DNA of 64,000 nucleotides from Bradyrhizobium sp. SZCCT0148 (GCF_018129985.1 NZ_JAFCKT010000001.1:310001-374000), one strand, 5' to 3'; counted from the first letter of the stretch, positions 8,526 to 17,331 are shown. Numbers and translations are program-made. The notes: generated by a model from the sequence alone, not told the origin.

Positions 8526-9995
8526 ATGCAATCCCCACCCACCATCGCCAAAGAATCCTTCTCCGACGCCTCACTTGCCGTGGCTCGGCTCGAAGAGATC
8601 TACGAGCGCAACACCCGATTTCTGCGCGACCGATTCGAAGCCTACGTCAACGGCGAGGCGGTCACGACACGGGTGCGGGCCTATTATCCATTCGTGCGCG
8701 TCACCACGGCGACGCATGCGCGGCTGGATTCGCGCCTCGCTTACGGCTTTGTTGCCGGCCCCGGCGTGCACGAGACCAGCGTGACGCGGCCGGATTTGTT
8801 TCGTACCTACCTGACCGAGCAGATCGGCCTCCTCATCCAGAATCACGGCGTGCCCGTCGAGATCGGCGAATCCGCCGAGCCGATTCCGATCCACTTCGCC
8901 TATCGCCGCGACATCAACATCGAAGCTGCGATCACGACGAGCGAGAATTCGCCTGTCGCGCGATCGCTGCGCGACGCGTTCGATGTGCCCGATCTCGGCA
9001 CCATGGACGATTCGATTGCCGACGGCACCTTCGAGCTTCAACCCGGCGCGCCCGAGCCGCTGTCGCTGTTCCGCGCCGCCCGCGTCGATTACTCATTGCG
9101 CCGGCTCTATCATTACACCGGCACCGACCCCGAGCATTTCCAGAATTTTGTCATCTTCACCAACTACCAGTTCTATGTCGACGCCTTCGCGCAACTCTGC
9201 CAGCAGCGGCTCCAGGCGGGAGAGGCTGGCCTCGATGCCTTCGTCGCGCCCGGCAACGTCATCACGCGAAGCGGCGGTGCCACCAGCGGGGATGCACCGG
9301 CGCGAATGCCGCAGATGCCGGCCTTCCATCTGGTCGCGCCCGGCTATCGCGGCATCACCCTGATCAACATCGGCACCGGCCCGTCCAACGCGCGCAATGT
9401 CACTGATCATGTCGCCGTGCTGCGCCCGCATGCTTGGCTCATGCTCGGCCATTGCGCCGGTCTGCGCAACACGCAGCGGCTCGGCGACTACGTGCTCGCC
9501 CACGGCTATGTGCGCGAAGACCACGTGCTCGACCGCGAGCTGCCGCTCTGGGTGCCGATCCCGGCGCTGGCCGAGATGCAGGTCGCACTGGAAGAGGCGG
9601 TCGAGGACGTCACCGGCCTCGAAGGTTTCGAGCTCAAGCGCCTGATGCGCACCGGGACCGTGGCCAGCGTCGACAACCGCAATTGGGAGATCAGCGGGCC
9701 CGAGGTAATTCGCCGCCTGTCCCAATCGCGCGCGGTCGCGCTCGACATGGAATCGGCCGCGATCGCCGCCAACGGTTACCGCTTCCGGGTCCCCTACGGC
9801 ACGCTGCTCTGCGTTTCCGACAAGCCGCTGCACGGCGAGATCAAGCTCGCGGGCATGGCCAGCGAATTCTACCGTCGCCGCGTCGGACAGCATCTCGAGA
9901 TCGGGCTGAAGGCGCTGGAGCGGCTCAAGCAGCAGGAATCCGAGCGGCTGCATTCGCGAAAGCTCCGCAGTTTTGCCGAAGTCGCGTTCCAGTAG
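8526..9995 (+). CDS. amn: AMP nucleosidase
   Basis: A 489-residue enzyme that hydrolyses AMP to adenine and ribose 5-phosphate, a purine salvage/energy-charge control step. The sequence follows the Escherichia coli Amn protein closely: YHYTGTDPEHFQNFVIFTNY, NIGTGPSNARN, LMLGHCAGLR, YVLAHGYVREDHVLD, the nucleosidase-phosphorylase motif ALDMESAAIAANGYRFRVPY, VSDKPLHGEIKL, and the end LHSRKLRSFAEVAFQ. Length also matches (484 in E. coli). The frame is open from 8439, but the ATG at 8526 starts the recognisable N-terminus. It stands alone between the secretion operon and the DUF1488 gene. Confidence 0.96.
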   Translation: MQSPPTIAKESFSDASLAVARLEEIYERNTRFLRDRFEAYVNGEAVTTRVRAYYPFVRVTTATHARLDSRLAYGFVAGPGVHETSVTRPDLFRTYLTEQIGLLIQNHGVPVEIGESAEPIPIHFAYRRDINIEAAITTSENSPVARSLRDAFDVPDLGTMDDSIADGTFELQPGAPEPLSLFRAARVDYSLRRLYHYTGTDPEHFQNFVIFTNYQFYVDAFAQLCQQRLQAGEAGLDAFVAPGNVITRSGGATSGDAPARMPQMPAFHLVAPGYRGITLINIGTGPSNARNVTDHVAVLRPHAWLMLGHCAGLRNTQRLGDYVLAHGYVREDHVLDRELPLWVPIPALAEMQVALEEAVEDVTGLEGFELKRLMRTGTVASVDNRNWEISGPEVIRRLSQSRAVALDMESAAIAANGYRFRVPYGTLLCVSDKPLHGEIKLAGMASEFYRRRVGQHLEIGLKALERLKQQESERLHSRKLRSFAEVAFQ

Positions 9996-10074
9996 GAGCG
10001 AAGAATCTGTCTGCCGCTGACGAGCGGAGAGATCTTCAGCATTGTCCGGCGCGGGGCCGGGCCGGGACGACTTG

Positions 10075-10350
10075 ATGCCACTGATGCGCGACAGGGTCAT
10101 CGGCCATGACCTCGAACGGCTCGCCTTTCGCTTCACCATGCTGAGCGGCGACGAGATCGTGCAGTGCCAGATCAGCGACGCCGCGATGGATGAGCTCGCG
10201 GGAATGCAGGGTACAGAAAGCAGCGCGCGTCAGGCGCAGTTCCTGTCCCTGCGCGAGACCATCGAACGGATCGCGTCCGACATCTACGACGAGGCACCTC
10301 GGGTGCCGGGATATGTGGTGCGGATTTTCATGCGGCATTTGAGGCGGTGA
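10075..10350 (+). CDS. DUF1488-family small protein
   Basis: A 91-residue acidic protein starting MPLMRDRVIGHDLERLAFRF, with FTMLSGDEIVQCQISDAAMDEL and a C-terminal VPGYVVRIF. This pattern fits the small DUF1488 family common in Rhizobiales, whose function is unknown. The frame is open from a TTG at 10042, but the ATG at 10075 gives the conserved beginning. It has no signal peptide or membrane helix. A composite palindromic repeat follows its stop directly and probably ends the transcript. Confidence 0.72.
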   Translation: MPLMRDRVIGHDLERLAFRFTMLSGDEIVQCQISDAAMDELAGMQGTESSARQAQFLSLRETIERIASDIYDEAPRVPGYVVRIFMRHLRR

Positions 10351-10366
10351 TCGTCCTACTCTTCGT

Positions 10367-10453
10367 CGTCATGCCCGAGCTTGGCCCGGGCATCCTCGTC
10401 TCTCCCGCGTGCCGCTTTGCGTGGATGGCCGGGACAAGCCCGGCCATGACGAT
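10367..10453. repeat. Composite palindromic repeat, copy 1 (REP-like)
   Basis: Two hairpins in tandem: ATGCCCG...CGGGCAT (10371-10392) and GGATGGCCGGGACAAGCC...GGCCATGACGA. The outer ends are CGTCATG and CATGACG, so the whole element is an inverted pair. The same architecture is found at 28295, 29948 and 32510. All copies are intergenic. Confidence 0.8.
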
Positions 10454-10464
10454 CCTGCCTCCGG

Positions 10465-10947
10465 TCACCCCTCCAATTTCCTCAACAACAACTTCAACGC
10501 CGTCGCCGCGAACACCTGCATATTTGCAAGCCGGTCACTGCTTCCCGTCTCCAGCGTCATCACCTCCGTCACGGGTCCGCTCACCGCCATGCAGCTGTGG
10601 CCGGCGGCGTCGCCGTAGCGGTTTCCGGTGGGGCCGGCAGCTCCGGTCTCGGACAGGCCCCAGTCGGCGTTGAAGCGGCTGCGCATCTGGTCGGCCAGCA
10701 GTTGCGCGTAGGGCTCCGAAGAGGAGCGAAAGCCCTTCATTCCTTCGTCCGAAATATCCATCAGCACGCGCCTGGCATCGCGGGTGTAGACGACGGCCCC
10801 GCCGAGGTAATAGGCGGAGGCGCCGGGGACCGCGAGCAGGCTCGCCGAGATCAGGCCGCCGGTCGAGGATTCGGCCACCGCAATGGTCTGTTTGCGCGCG
10901 ATCAGTTGGGCCGCGACCTGTTCCGCAATGCTGACGAGCTCTTTCAT
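10465..10947 (-). CDS. CinA C-terminal-domain protein, nicotinamide-nucleotide amidase-like (PncC)
   Basis: A 160-residue stand-alone CinA C-terminal domain. These enzymes deamidate nicotinamide mononucleotide to nicotinate mononucleotide in pyridine nucleotide recycling. Family motifs are present: IAVAESSTGGLISASLLAVPGAS (with the catalytic Ser-Thr pair), YYLGGAVVYT and GLSETGAAGPTGNRYGD. The start is set at 10947 by an AGGAGAGGATCAAGGG ribosome binding region directly before the ATG; the frame is open to 11172 but the added residues have no family resemblance. Convergent with the DUF1488 gene across repeat copy 1. PncC itself in E. coli is 165 residues, a good match. Confidence 0.9.
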   Translation of the reverse strand: MKELVSIAEQVAAQLIARKQTIAVAESSTGGLISASLLAVPGASAYYLGGAVVYTRDARRVLMDISDEGMKGFRSSSEPYAQLLADQMRSRFNADWGLSETGAAGPTGNRYGDAAGHSCMAVSGPVTEVMTLETGSSDRLANMQVFAATALKLLLRKLEG

Positions 10948-11115
10948 CCCTTGATCCTCTCCTGCCCCGCAACCGAGCTGCGCCTTCCTAGCATATGCCA
11001 ATCGCCTTGGCCGAGTTGCGGACGACGGGCAGGCCTGCTTGAATGGCAGGCGCAAGACAGCGCGGTGAAGCGCTGCGCAAAGTAATGTCACGAGGAAACG
11101 CAACGAGGAGACGTG

Positions 11116-12174
11116 ATGGCGTCCCTGATCGCCGGCGGGGTGGATTGCGACGTGCATCCGGCCGTGCCGCATCTGACCAGCCTGCTACCGTATTTGAACG
11201 ACTATTGGCGCGATCAGGTGACGACGCGCGGCATGGTCGACCTCGTCTCGCAATCCTATCCGCAGAATTCACCGATCACGGCGCGGCCCGACTGGCGCCC
11301 CGAGAGCGGCAAACCGGGCGAAAGACTCGAGGACCTGCAGCGCCATGTGCTCGATGCCTTCCAGCTCGAGCTCGCCATCTGCAATCCGCTCTATGGCGTG
11401 CAGATGGTGTTCTCGGAAGATTTGCAGGCTGCCTTCTGCCGCGCGCTGAACGACTGGCTGGTGAAGGAGTGGCTCGATCGCGACAAGCGGCTGCGCGGCT
11501 CGATCGTAATCCCGACGCAAAGCGTCGAGAAGGCCGTGGCCGAGCTCGAACGCTGCGCGCAGGACAAGCGCTTCGTCCAGGTGTTGATGCTGGTGATGGG
11601 CGATACGCCGCTCGGCAAGCGCGCGCTGTGGCCGATCTATGAAGCGGCGGAACGGCTGGAGCTTCCCGTCGGCATTCACGCGGGTTCCGCCTATCACAAT
11701 CCGCCGACCGCCGTTGGATGGGGCTCCTACCACATCGAGGACTATGTCGGTCAGGCTCAGGCGTTCCAGACCCAGCTCACCAGCCTGATCGTCGAGGGCG
11801 TATTTGCCAAATATCCGCGCCTGAAAATGGTCATGCTGGAATCCGGCGTCTCCTGGATCTCCCCCTATCTCTGGCGCTTGCACAAGTTCTGGCGCGGGGT
11901 GCGGATGGAGACGCCTTGGGTCGATCGCGCCCCGCTGGATATTGTGCGCAGCAACATCCGCTTCTCCTTGCAGCCATTCGATGCGCCGCCGGAGGCCGAG
12001 ACATTAATTCGCCTGTTTGATCATATGCAGTCCGACGAATTGGTCCTATTCTCCACGGACTATCCGCACTGGCAGTTCGATGGCCAGGACGCGCTGCCCG
12101 AAGGTCTCACCCCCGATCTCGTGCGCAAGATCATGATCGAAAATCCGCATGCGACCTATCCCCGCCTGACATGA
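11116..12174 (+). CDS. Amidohydrolase-2 family protein (first of a tandem pair)
   Basis: A 352-residue TIM-barrel metal hydrolase/decarboxylase of the amidohydrolase-2 (ACMSD-like) family. The N-terminal metal motif appears as DCDVHP; later ligand-region motifs are GIHAGSAYH and the C-terminal FSTDYPHWQFD. A GAGGAG ribosome binding site ends five bases before the ATG at 11116; an in-frame GTG at 11113 is less likely. The next gene is a clear paralogue of similar length, and a Rieske ferredoxin gene follows. Relatives act on cyclic or aromatic carboxylates, by hydrolysis or decarboxylation; the actual substrate cannot be read from the sequence. Confidence 0.85.
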   Translation: MASLIAGGVDCDVHPAVPHLTSLLPYLNDYWRDQVTTRGMVDLVSQSYPQNSPITARPDWRPESGKPGERLEDLQRHVLDAFQLELAICNPLYGVQMVFSEDLQAAFCRALNDWLVKEWLDRDKRLRGSIVIPTQSVEKAVAELERCAQDKRFVQVLMLVMGDTPLGKRALWPIYEAAERLELPVGIHAGSAYHNPPTAVGWGSYHIEDYVGQAQAFQTQLTSLIVEGVFAKYPRLKMVMLESGVSWISPYLWRLHKFWRGVRMETPWVDRAPLDIVRSNIRFSLQPFDAPPEAETLIRLFDHMQSDELVLFSTDYPHWQFDGQDALPEGLTPDLVRKIMIENPHATYPRLT

Positions 12175-12199
12175 GCCCGCTGCCAAAGGAGGCAAGGCG

Positions 12200-13309
12200 A
12201 TGAATATCCAATTCCGCGAGAGCCAAGAAGCCGCTTCCCCGCTGACCGTCAAAACCGCGATCGCGGACTGCGACATCCATCCGGCGCGCGCCACCCGCAC
12301 CGAGCTCTATCCCTATCTTGCCAAGCGCTGGCAGCATCATCTCGAGATCTACGGCGTCCATGCCTATCAGGGCATGATGGAGGGCCCGCCCTATCCGAAG
12401 GCCCAGCCCAACGCCTCGCGCCGCGATGCCTATCCGCCAGAGGGCGGCCCGCAGGGCTCCTCGCTGTCGTTCATGCAGAAGCAGTTGCTCGATCCCAACA
12501 ACGTGCAGCTCGGCGTCCTCAATCCGCTCAACACCGGGCAGGGCATCCGCAATCACGAGCTTTCGGCCGCGTTGTGCTCGGCGATCAACGACTGGCAGAT
12601 CGACAAATGGACCAGCAAGGACAAGCGGCTGAAAGCGTCCATCGTCGTCGGCAATGAGGATGGGCTCTCGGCCGCCGCCGAAATCCGCGAGCGCGCCGGC
12701 GACAAGAATTTCGTGCAGGTGCTGCTGCTCAGCCGCAATGTCGAGCCGCTCGGCCAGCGCCGTTACTGGCCGATCTACCAGGCCGCGGAGGAAGCCGGCC
12801 TTCCCGTCGGCGTCCACGCCTTCGGCTTCGGCGGCAACCCCATCACGCCGTCGGGCTGGCCGTCCTATTACATCGAGGAGATGGTGGGCCATTCGCAGTG
12901 CCAGCAATCGGCACTGGCAAGCCTCGTGTTGGAAGGGGTGTTCGAGCGTTTCCCGAAACTGAAGATGGTGATGATCGAGGCCGGCTTCGGCTGGGCGCCG
13001 TCGCTGGCGTGGCGGCTCGACAAGGTCTGGCAGCGGCTCAGGAGCGAAGTGCCGCATGTGAAGCGGCCGCCGTCGGAATATATCCGCGAGCAGGTATGGT
13101 GGACCACGCAGCCGATGGAGGATCCTGAACGCCGCGAGGACCTGTTCGACGTCATCAACTGGATCGGCTGGGATCGCCTGCTGTTCGCGACCGACTATCC
13201 GCATTGGGATTACGACGAGCCGTCGCGCGTGCTGCCGGCCGGCGTCAGCGAGGCCAATCGCGAGGCGTTCTATCTCGGCAATGCGAAGAAGTTGTACGGA
13301 ATAAGTTGA
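12200..13309 (+). CDS. Amidohydrolase-2 family protein (second of the pair)
   Basis: A 369-residue paralogue of the preceding gene. It shares DCDIHP near residue 24, VGVHAFGFGG in place of GIHAGSAYH, the VLEGVFERFPKLKMVMIEAGFGW segment and the closing FATDYPHWDYD. An almost ideal AAAGGAGG ribosome binding site precedes the ATG at 12200. The 25-base gap to the first copy and the TGATG overlap with the Rieske gene indicate one operon. It probably arose by duplication and may form a heteromer with the first copy or act on a consecutive intermediate. It carries a longer variable loop after residue 50 (SRRDAYPPEGGPQG). Confidence 0.85.
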   Translation: MNIQFRESQEAASPLTVKTAIADCDIHPARATRTELYPYLAKRWQHHLEIYGVHAYQGMMEGPPYPKAQPNASRRDAYPPEGGPQGSSLSFMQKQLLDPNNVQLGVLNPLNTGQGIRNHELSAALCSAINDWQIDKWTSKDKRLKASIVVGNEDGLSAAAEIRERAGDKNFVQVLLLSRNVEPLGQRRYWPIYQAAEEAGLPVGVHAFGFGGNPITPSGWPSYYIEEMVGHSQCQQSALASLVLEGVFERFPKLKMVMIEAGFGWAPSLAWRLDKVWQRLRSEVPHVKRPPSEYIREQVWWTTQPMEDPERREDLFDVINWIGWDRLLFATDYPHWDYDEPSRVLPAGVSEANREAFYLGNAKKLYGIS

Positions 13310-13722
13310 TGGCGCGGCATGTGATCGCGCCGGTCGACGAGTTGCCGCCCGGCACGCGAAAGTTCCTGGAGATCGACGGACGGCCGATCGCGGTCTTCAA
13401 CATCAAGGGCGAATATTTCGGTCTGATGAACCGCTGCCCGCATCAGGGCGCGGCGCTGTGCGAGGGCCCGTTGATCGGTCTTGCCCAGTCGAAGGAGCCC
13501 GGCGAGATCGAGTACACGAAGCTTGGCGAGATCATCCGCTGCCCCTGGCACGGTTGGGAGTTCGACATCCGCACCGGCCAGTCCTATTGCGATCCGCGCC
13601 GCTTCCGCGTGAAGGCCTATCCGGCCCACGTCGAGCCGGGTGCGAGCGTCGTGAAGGGGCCGTATGTCGCCGAGACGATCCCGGTGAGGGTCGAGAGCGA
13701 TTACGTGGTTGTGGAGCTATAA
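13309..13722 (+). CDS. Rieske-type [2Fe-2S] ferredoxin
   Basis: A 137-residue soluble protein. The cluster ligands are Cys43 and His45 in CPHQGA, and Cys78 and His81 in CPWHGWEF, the classic C-x-H and C-x2-H pattern. There is no oxygenase catalytic domain, so it is an electron carrier or accessory subunit and not a complete dioxygenase alpha subunit. The ATG at 13309 overlaps the TGA of the second amidohydrolase. A role delivering electrons to an oxygenase in the same catabolic pathway is inferred; the oxygenase is not in the window. Confidence 0.9.
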   Translation: MARHVIAPVDELPPGTRKFLEIDGRPIAVFNIKGEYFGLMNRCPHQGAALCEGPLIGLAQSKEPGEIEYTKLGEIIRCPWHGWEFDIRTGQSYCDPRRFRVKAYPAHVEPGASVVKGPYVAETIPVRVESDYVVVEL

Positions 13723-13772
13723 GCCCGTCAGTCCGGGCTCGCTTCTTCGAGGCGTCAGCGAATGACGCCAAG

Positions 13773-15098
13773 CTAATGCCCCGCCACAGGCTCCGCCACC
13801 GCATCATACGTCGGCACCGCCTGGCCGCCGCCCCGATACACCGTCGCTGCCGCGATGATGCCGAGCACGGCCGCGAGCATCAGCCAATAACCGGGCGATG
13901 CCTTGTCGCCGGTATGCTCGATCAGCAAGGTCGAGGCGAACGGCGTGAAGGTGCCGAACAGCGCGGCGGCGAGCGCGAAGGCGAGCGAGAAGCAGGTGGT
14001 GCGGACATGCGCCGGCACGATCTCGACCAGCGCGCCGAGCATGGTGCCGCTGTAGACGCCGAAATAGAACGAGAACATCATCTCGACTGCGAGCAGCTTG
14101 CCGAAGCTCGGAGCCGCCACCAGCCAGTGCAGCGCCGGATAGGCCGTCACCAGCGACAGGCAGGCGATGGCGAGCAGCACCGGCTTGCGGCCGATGCGGT
14201 CGGACAGCGCGCCGCCGACCGGGTTCCAGAAGAAGTTGGCCACGGCAACGAGCAGCGTCACCAGCAGCGCCTCCTGCGTCGACAGCTTCAGCACGGTCTT
14301 GCCGAAGGTCGGCGTGTACACCGTGACGAAGTAGAACGTCGTGGTGGTCAGGATCGCGATCATCATGCCGAGGATGACGATGCGCCAGTTGGCGAGCGCG
14401 GAAGCGAACACCTCGCTGGCCGTCGGATGCTTCTTCATGGCGAGGAAGGCGGGCGTCTCCTCCAGTGTCCGCCGCAGGAAGAAGATCAGGGGGATGATCA
14501 GGCAGCCGACGAAGAAGGGAATGCGCCAGCCCCAGGCGGCGACGGTGTCGGCCGGCATCACCTCGGACAGAAGAAAGCCGATGATCGACGCCACGAAGAT
14601 CGCGACCTGCTGGCTCGACGACTGGAACGACGTGTAGAATCCGCGATTGCCGGGCGTGGAGATCTCAGAGAGATAAACCGACACGCCGCCGAGTTCGACG
14701 CCCGCGGAGAAGCCCTGCAGCAAACGTCCGATCAGCACGATGATGGGCGCGGCGATGCCGATGGTCGCATAGCTCGGACAGAACGCGATGACGACGGTAC
14801 CGATAGCCATGATCCCGAGCGTGACGATCAGGCCCTGGCGGCGGCCGATGCGGTCGATATAGGACCCGAGCACGATCGCGCCGACCGGCCGCATCAATGC
14901 GCCGAGCCAGAATACGCCGAAGGTGTTGAGCAGCGATGCCGTTTCGTCAGAGGACGGGAAGAACGCCTTGCCGATCGCGGCCGCATAGAAGCCGAACAGG
15001 AAGAAGTCGAATTGTTCGAGGAAGTTGCCTGAGGTGGCACGCAGGATCGCGCCGATGCGCGACTTGACCTCAGGCGGATTGGTTGCTGATCCAGCCAT
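13773..15098 (-). CDS. MFS transporter, metabolite:H+ symporter (MHS) type
   Basis: A 441-residue inner-membrane transporter with twelve predicted helices. It has the family motifs [17 protein letters not shown] at the first helix, [13 protein letters not shown] in loop 2-3, [27 protein letters not shown] and [15 protein letters not shown] in loop 8-9. These mark the MHS group, whose members import organic acids such as citrate, tricarballylate, ketoglutarate or aromatic acids. A GGGAG site sits about seven bases upstream of the ATG. It converges with the amidohydrolase/Rieske genes and lies next to a LysR gene, so import of the catabolic substrate is a reasonable inference. Confidence 0.9.
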   Translation of the reverse strand: MAGSATNPPEVKSRIGAILRATSGNFLEQFDFFLFGFYAAAIGKAFFPSSDETASLLNTFGVFWLGALMRPVGAIVLGSYIDRIGRRQGLIVTLGIMAIGTVVIAFCPSYATIGIAAPIIVLIGRLLQGFSAGVELGGVSVYLSEISTPGNRGFYTSFQSSSQQVAIFVASIIGFLLSEVMPADTVAAWGWRIPFFVGCLIIPLIFFLRRTLEETPAFLAMKKHPTASEVFASALANWRIVILGMMIAILTTTTFYFVTVYTPTFGKTVLKLSTQEALLVTLLVAVANFFWNPVGGALSDRIGRKPVLLAIACLSLVTAYPALHWLVAAPSFGKLLAVEMMFSFYFGVYSGTMLGALVEIVPAHVRTTCFSLAFALAAALFGTFTPFASTLLIEHTGDKASPGYWLMLAAVLGIIAAATVYRGGGQAVPTYDAVAEPVAGH

Positions 15099-15239
15099 GG
15101 CATTGCTCCCTTCGAGACGTGGCCGGACCGGAACTCATTCACGGTAGGGCAACTGATCGATGCTGCGACAATCTGTCTCATCCCATCCCGCGCAGGACGT
15201 TGGGAGTCAATCCATTTTGCCGCGGAAGCTGATGAATTT

Positions 15240-16139
15240 TCAGGCTTTATTTTGCGCTGCAGCGAGCATCCATTGGCGAAATGCGGTCAGCTTCGGCGGT
15301 TCGCGGCGGCCCTCGGGTGCGACCAGGTAGAAGCCGGCATCGGCCGGCAGCGCGATCTTGAAGGGAACCACGAGGCGGCCCTTGGCGATGTCGTCCTTGA
15401 CGTAGGAGGTCCGTCCCATCGCCACGCCGATGCCGTCGATCGCGGCCTGGATGGTCATGAAGATCATGTCGAAGGTGATGCCGGGCTGCCGCGCGATATC
15501 GGCCGGGAGTCCCGCCGCAGTCAGCCATAGCCGCCAATCGTCGCTGTTGGCGTTCGAGGTGTGCAGCAGCGGATAGCCCCGCAAATCCTCCGGTTGGCGC
15601 AGCGGCTTGTCGCCGCGCAGCAGCGACGGGCTACACACTGGAAACAGCTCATCCGCCATCAGCCAGTCGGCTCGCAGGCCGGGCCATTGGCCGCGGCCAT
15701 AGCGAATGGCGGCATCGACATTGTCGCGCTGGAAATCGACCAGGCTGGTGGACGTGGTGATGCGCACCTCGATGCCGGGATGGCTTTCCTGAAAATCGGT
15801 CAGTCGCGGCAGCAGCCATTTTGCGGCGAGCGAGGCCAGCGTCGAGACCGTCAGTACCTTGTCGTCGTCCTTGCGCAGCAGACGATCGGTGGCCAGCCGG
15901 AGGTCGTTGAAGGCGGCGCGGACCCCCGGCAAATAGTCGCGCGCTTCCGGCGTCAGCGCCAGCGCGCGGTTCTGCCGGATGAAGAGGCGGATGCCGAGCT
16001 CCTCCTCGAGCCTGCGGATCTGATGGCTGATCGCGGTCTGCGTCACGTTCAACTCGGAGGCTGCCAGCGTGAAGCTGAGATGGCGCGCGGCCGCCTCGAA
16101 CGCCCGCAATCCGTTGAGGGAGGGCAATCTGGCAGTCAT
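15240..16139 (-). CDS. LysR-family transcriptional regulator (GcvA-like)
   Basis: A 299-residue regulator. The N-terminal winged helix is typical (PSLNGLRAFEAAARHLSF, LNVTQTAISHQIRRLEEELG, LFIRQNRALALTPEA), followed by the periplasmic-binding-like effector domain (VDAAIRYGRGQWPGL). The PSLNGLRAFEAAARH opening is characteristic of the GcvA subgroup. It lies 141 bp upstream of the MHS transporter in the same direction, so it may control that transporter and the nearby amidohydrolase genes. A palindrome 15-31 bases before its start (16154-16170) may be its own binding site. Confidence 0.92.
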   Translation of the reverse strand: MTARLPSLNGLRAFEAAARHLSFTLAASELNVTQTAISHQIRRLEEELGIRLFIRQNRALALTPEARDYLPGVRAAFNDLRLATDRLLRKDDDKVLTVSTLASLAAKWLLPRLTDFQESHPGIEVRITTSTSLVDFQRDNVDAAIRYGRGQWPGLRADWLMADELFPVCSPSLLRGDKPLRQPEDLRGYPLLHTSNANSDDWRLWLTAAGLPADIARQPGITFDMIFMTIQAAIDGIGVAMGRTSYVKDDIAKGRLVVPFKIALPADAGFYLVAPEGRREPPKLTAFRQWMLAAAQNKA

Positions 16140-16153
16140 CTGGCAGCAGGATA

Positions 16154-16170
16154 CATGACGTTAATTCATG
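16154..16170. promoter_or_regulatory. Candidate LysR-type box between lysR and the DUF1127 gene
   Basis: CATGA (16154-16158), seven bases, TCATG (16166-16170): an imperfectly long but symmetrical repeat containing a T-N11-A core, the pattern recognised by many LysR proteins. It sits in the 110-bp divergent gap, 15 bases before the lysR start. The assignment is inference from position and symmetry. Confidence 0.4.
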
Positions 16171-16249
16171 CGAAGAGGTACAAATTGTCGTTTGTGGCAG
16201 TGCACCAAGAAGGAGATATTGGCTCTCAAGTTAGCTCAAGGAGCTCAAA

Positions 16250-16453
16250 ATGTCTACTTTGACCCACAGTTCGATGACAAATCATCATGCGCCCAGCTTG
16301 ATCCAGCAGATCGGCGAGACCCTTCACGTCTGGCACGAGCGCTACCGCACCAGGCGCGAACTCGCCCACTGGACCGCGCGCGATCTCCAAGACGTCGGGC
16401 TGTCCTGGTCCGACGTCGCCTATGAGGCCGAGAAACCCTTCTGGCGGGCCTGA
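16250..16453 (+). CDS. DUF1127 small protein
   Basis: A 67-residue basic protein ending in the DUF1127 pattern: WHERYRTRRELAHWTARDLQDVGLSWSDVAYEAEKPFWR. DUF1127 proteins in alphaproteobacteria are short arginine-rich RNA-linked or phosphate/carbon-metabolism-linked regulators in the studied cases; the specific role here is unknown. The ATG at 16250 follows AAGGAG by six bases. It is transcribed alone or ahead of the GNAT gene; a strong terminator immediately follows its stop, so most transcripts should end before the GNAT gene. Confidence 0.88.
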   Translation: MSTLTHSSMTNHHAPSLIQQIGETLHVWHERYRTRRELAHWTARDLQDVGLSWSDVAYEAEKPFWRA

Positions 16454-16464
16454 TTGGCCGCCAG

Positions 16465-16505
16465 GCCGGCGCCGCCTGACAACAGGGGCGCCGGCGGTCC
16501 TTTTT
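16465..16505 (+). terminator. Rho-independent terminator after the DUF1127 gene
   Basis: GCCGGCGCC (16465-16473) pairs perfectly with GGCGCCGGC (16487-16495); inside it CCTG/CAGG pair around an ACAA tetraloop with one bulged G. GGTCC and then a run of five T follow. A well-formed intrinsic terminator on the + strand. Confidence 0.9.
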
Positions 16506-16522
16506 CCTCCCGAGAACGTGTC

Positions 16523-17146
16523 ATGGCCGCTCTTCGCCTGGAAGATCTGAAGCAATATTCGGACACGCTGCGCACGCGCGACGGCGCGGTGGTCAATGTC
16601 CGCTTCGTCGAGCCGCGCGATACCGACGAGCTGCAGCACTATTTCCGCTCCCTCTCGACCCGCTCCCGCTACAACCGCTTCTTCGGCGCCATCAGTGAGC
16701 TGCCGAACGGCCTGCTGCGCGACTTCCTCCAGATCGGTGAGCGCGAACGCTTCACCGTCGTCGCGACCATGATGGTCGATGGCTTCGAGACCATCGTCGC
16801 CGAGGCGCGTTACGCGCTGCATGCCGAAAGCGCGACGCTCGAATTCGGCCTGTCGGTCCATGATCGCTGGCAGGGCCGTGGCATCGCCACTGCGCTGATG
16901 AAGAATCTCGAATGCCGCGCCGCCGCGCTTGGCGCCGTGCGTATCTTCGGCGAGACGCTGCGCTCCAACGAGACCATGATCTTGCTCGCCCGCAAATCCG
17001 GCTTCGCCTTCGTCAATCACCCCGATGATTGGAAGCTGGTGCGCTTCGACAAGGAGATCAGCGTCGCGCCCAAAGGCATTCCCTGCGCCAGCTGGCGCCT
17101 CGCCGCTCTTTCCCGTCAGGCCGATAGCCCCTCAGCCTCGGTCTGA
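16523..17146 (+). CDS. GNAT-family N-acetyltransferase
   Basis: A 207-residue acetyltransferase. The acetyl-CoA binding motif A appears as LSVHDRWQGRGIATALMKNLE, preceded by LEFGLSV and followed by the motif B-like LLARKSGFAFVNHPDDW. The N-terminal part (VRFVEPRDTDELQHYFRSLS, SRYNRFFG) resembles the GNAT domain found in protein lysine acetyltransferases and in stand-alone GNATs of soil bacteria. The substrate is unknown. The start is taken at the ATG 16523, 28 bases... after the preceding terminator stem; the frame is open from 16454 but that part runs through the terminator hairpin. It ends before its own intrinsic terminator. Confidence 0.87.
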   Translation: MAALRLEDLKQYSDTLRTRDGAVVNVRFVEPRDTDELQHYFRSLSTRSRYNRFFGAISELPNGLLRDFLQIGERERFTVVATMMVDGFETIVAEARYALHAESATLEFGLSVHDRWQGRGIATALMKNLECRAAALGAVRIFGETLRSNETMILLARKSGFAFVNHPDDWKLVRFDKEISVAPKGIPCASWRLAALSRQADSPSASV

Positions 17147-17156
17147 CACAACTGCA

Positions 17157-17192
17157 GCCCGGCCTGGCCAAGCCAGAGCCGGGCATCTTTTT
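17157..17192 (+). terminator. Rho-independent terminator after the GNAT gene
   Basis: GCCCGGC (17157-17163) and CTGGC (17164-17168) pair with GCCAG (17172-17176) and GCCGGGC (17178-17184) around a CAA loop with one bulged A. ATC and five T follow. A clear intrinsic terminator eleven bases after the stop. Confidence 0.9.
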
Positions 17193-17211
17193 GCTTAGCG
17201 GTCTCTCTGCA

Positions 17212-17317
17212 TCGTCATTCCGGGGCGCGCTCAGCGCGAACCCGGAAGCCATCACGACGCGCGTTTTGCGGTCGAATGGATTTCGGGGTCGATGCTGCGC
17301 ATCGCCGCGGAATGACA
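17212..17317. repeat. CGTCATTCCG...CGGAATGAC intergenic repeat
   Basis: A roughly 105-base element bounded by CGTCATTCCGGGG and CCGCGGAATGAC in inverted orientation, with an internal GCGCGCTCAGCGCGA and GATGCTGCGCATC hairpin. It lies between the GNAT gene and the convergent enoyl-CoA hydratase gene. It looks like another dispersed palindromic family, different in sequence from the copies at 10367. Confidence 0.6.
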
Positions 17318-17331
17318 GTCCTGTTTTGGAG

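Noticed and set aside
13458..15032. A 524-codon plus-strand frame opposite the MHS transporter
   Set aside because: It starts inside the Rieske gene in another frame and continues antisense through a clear transporter gene; no domain visible.
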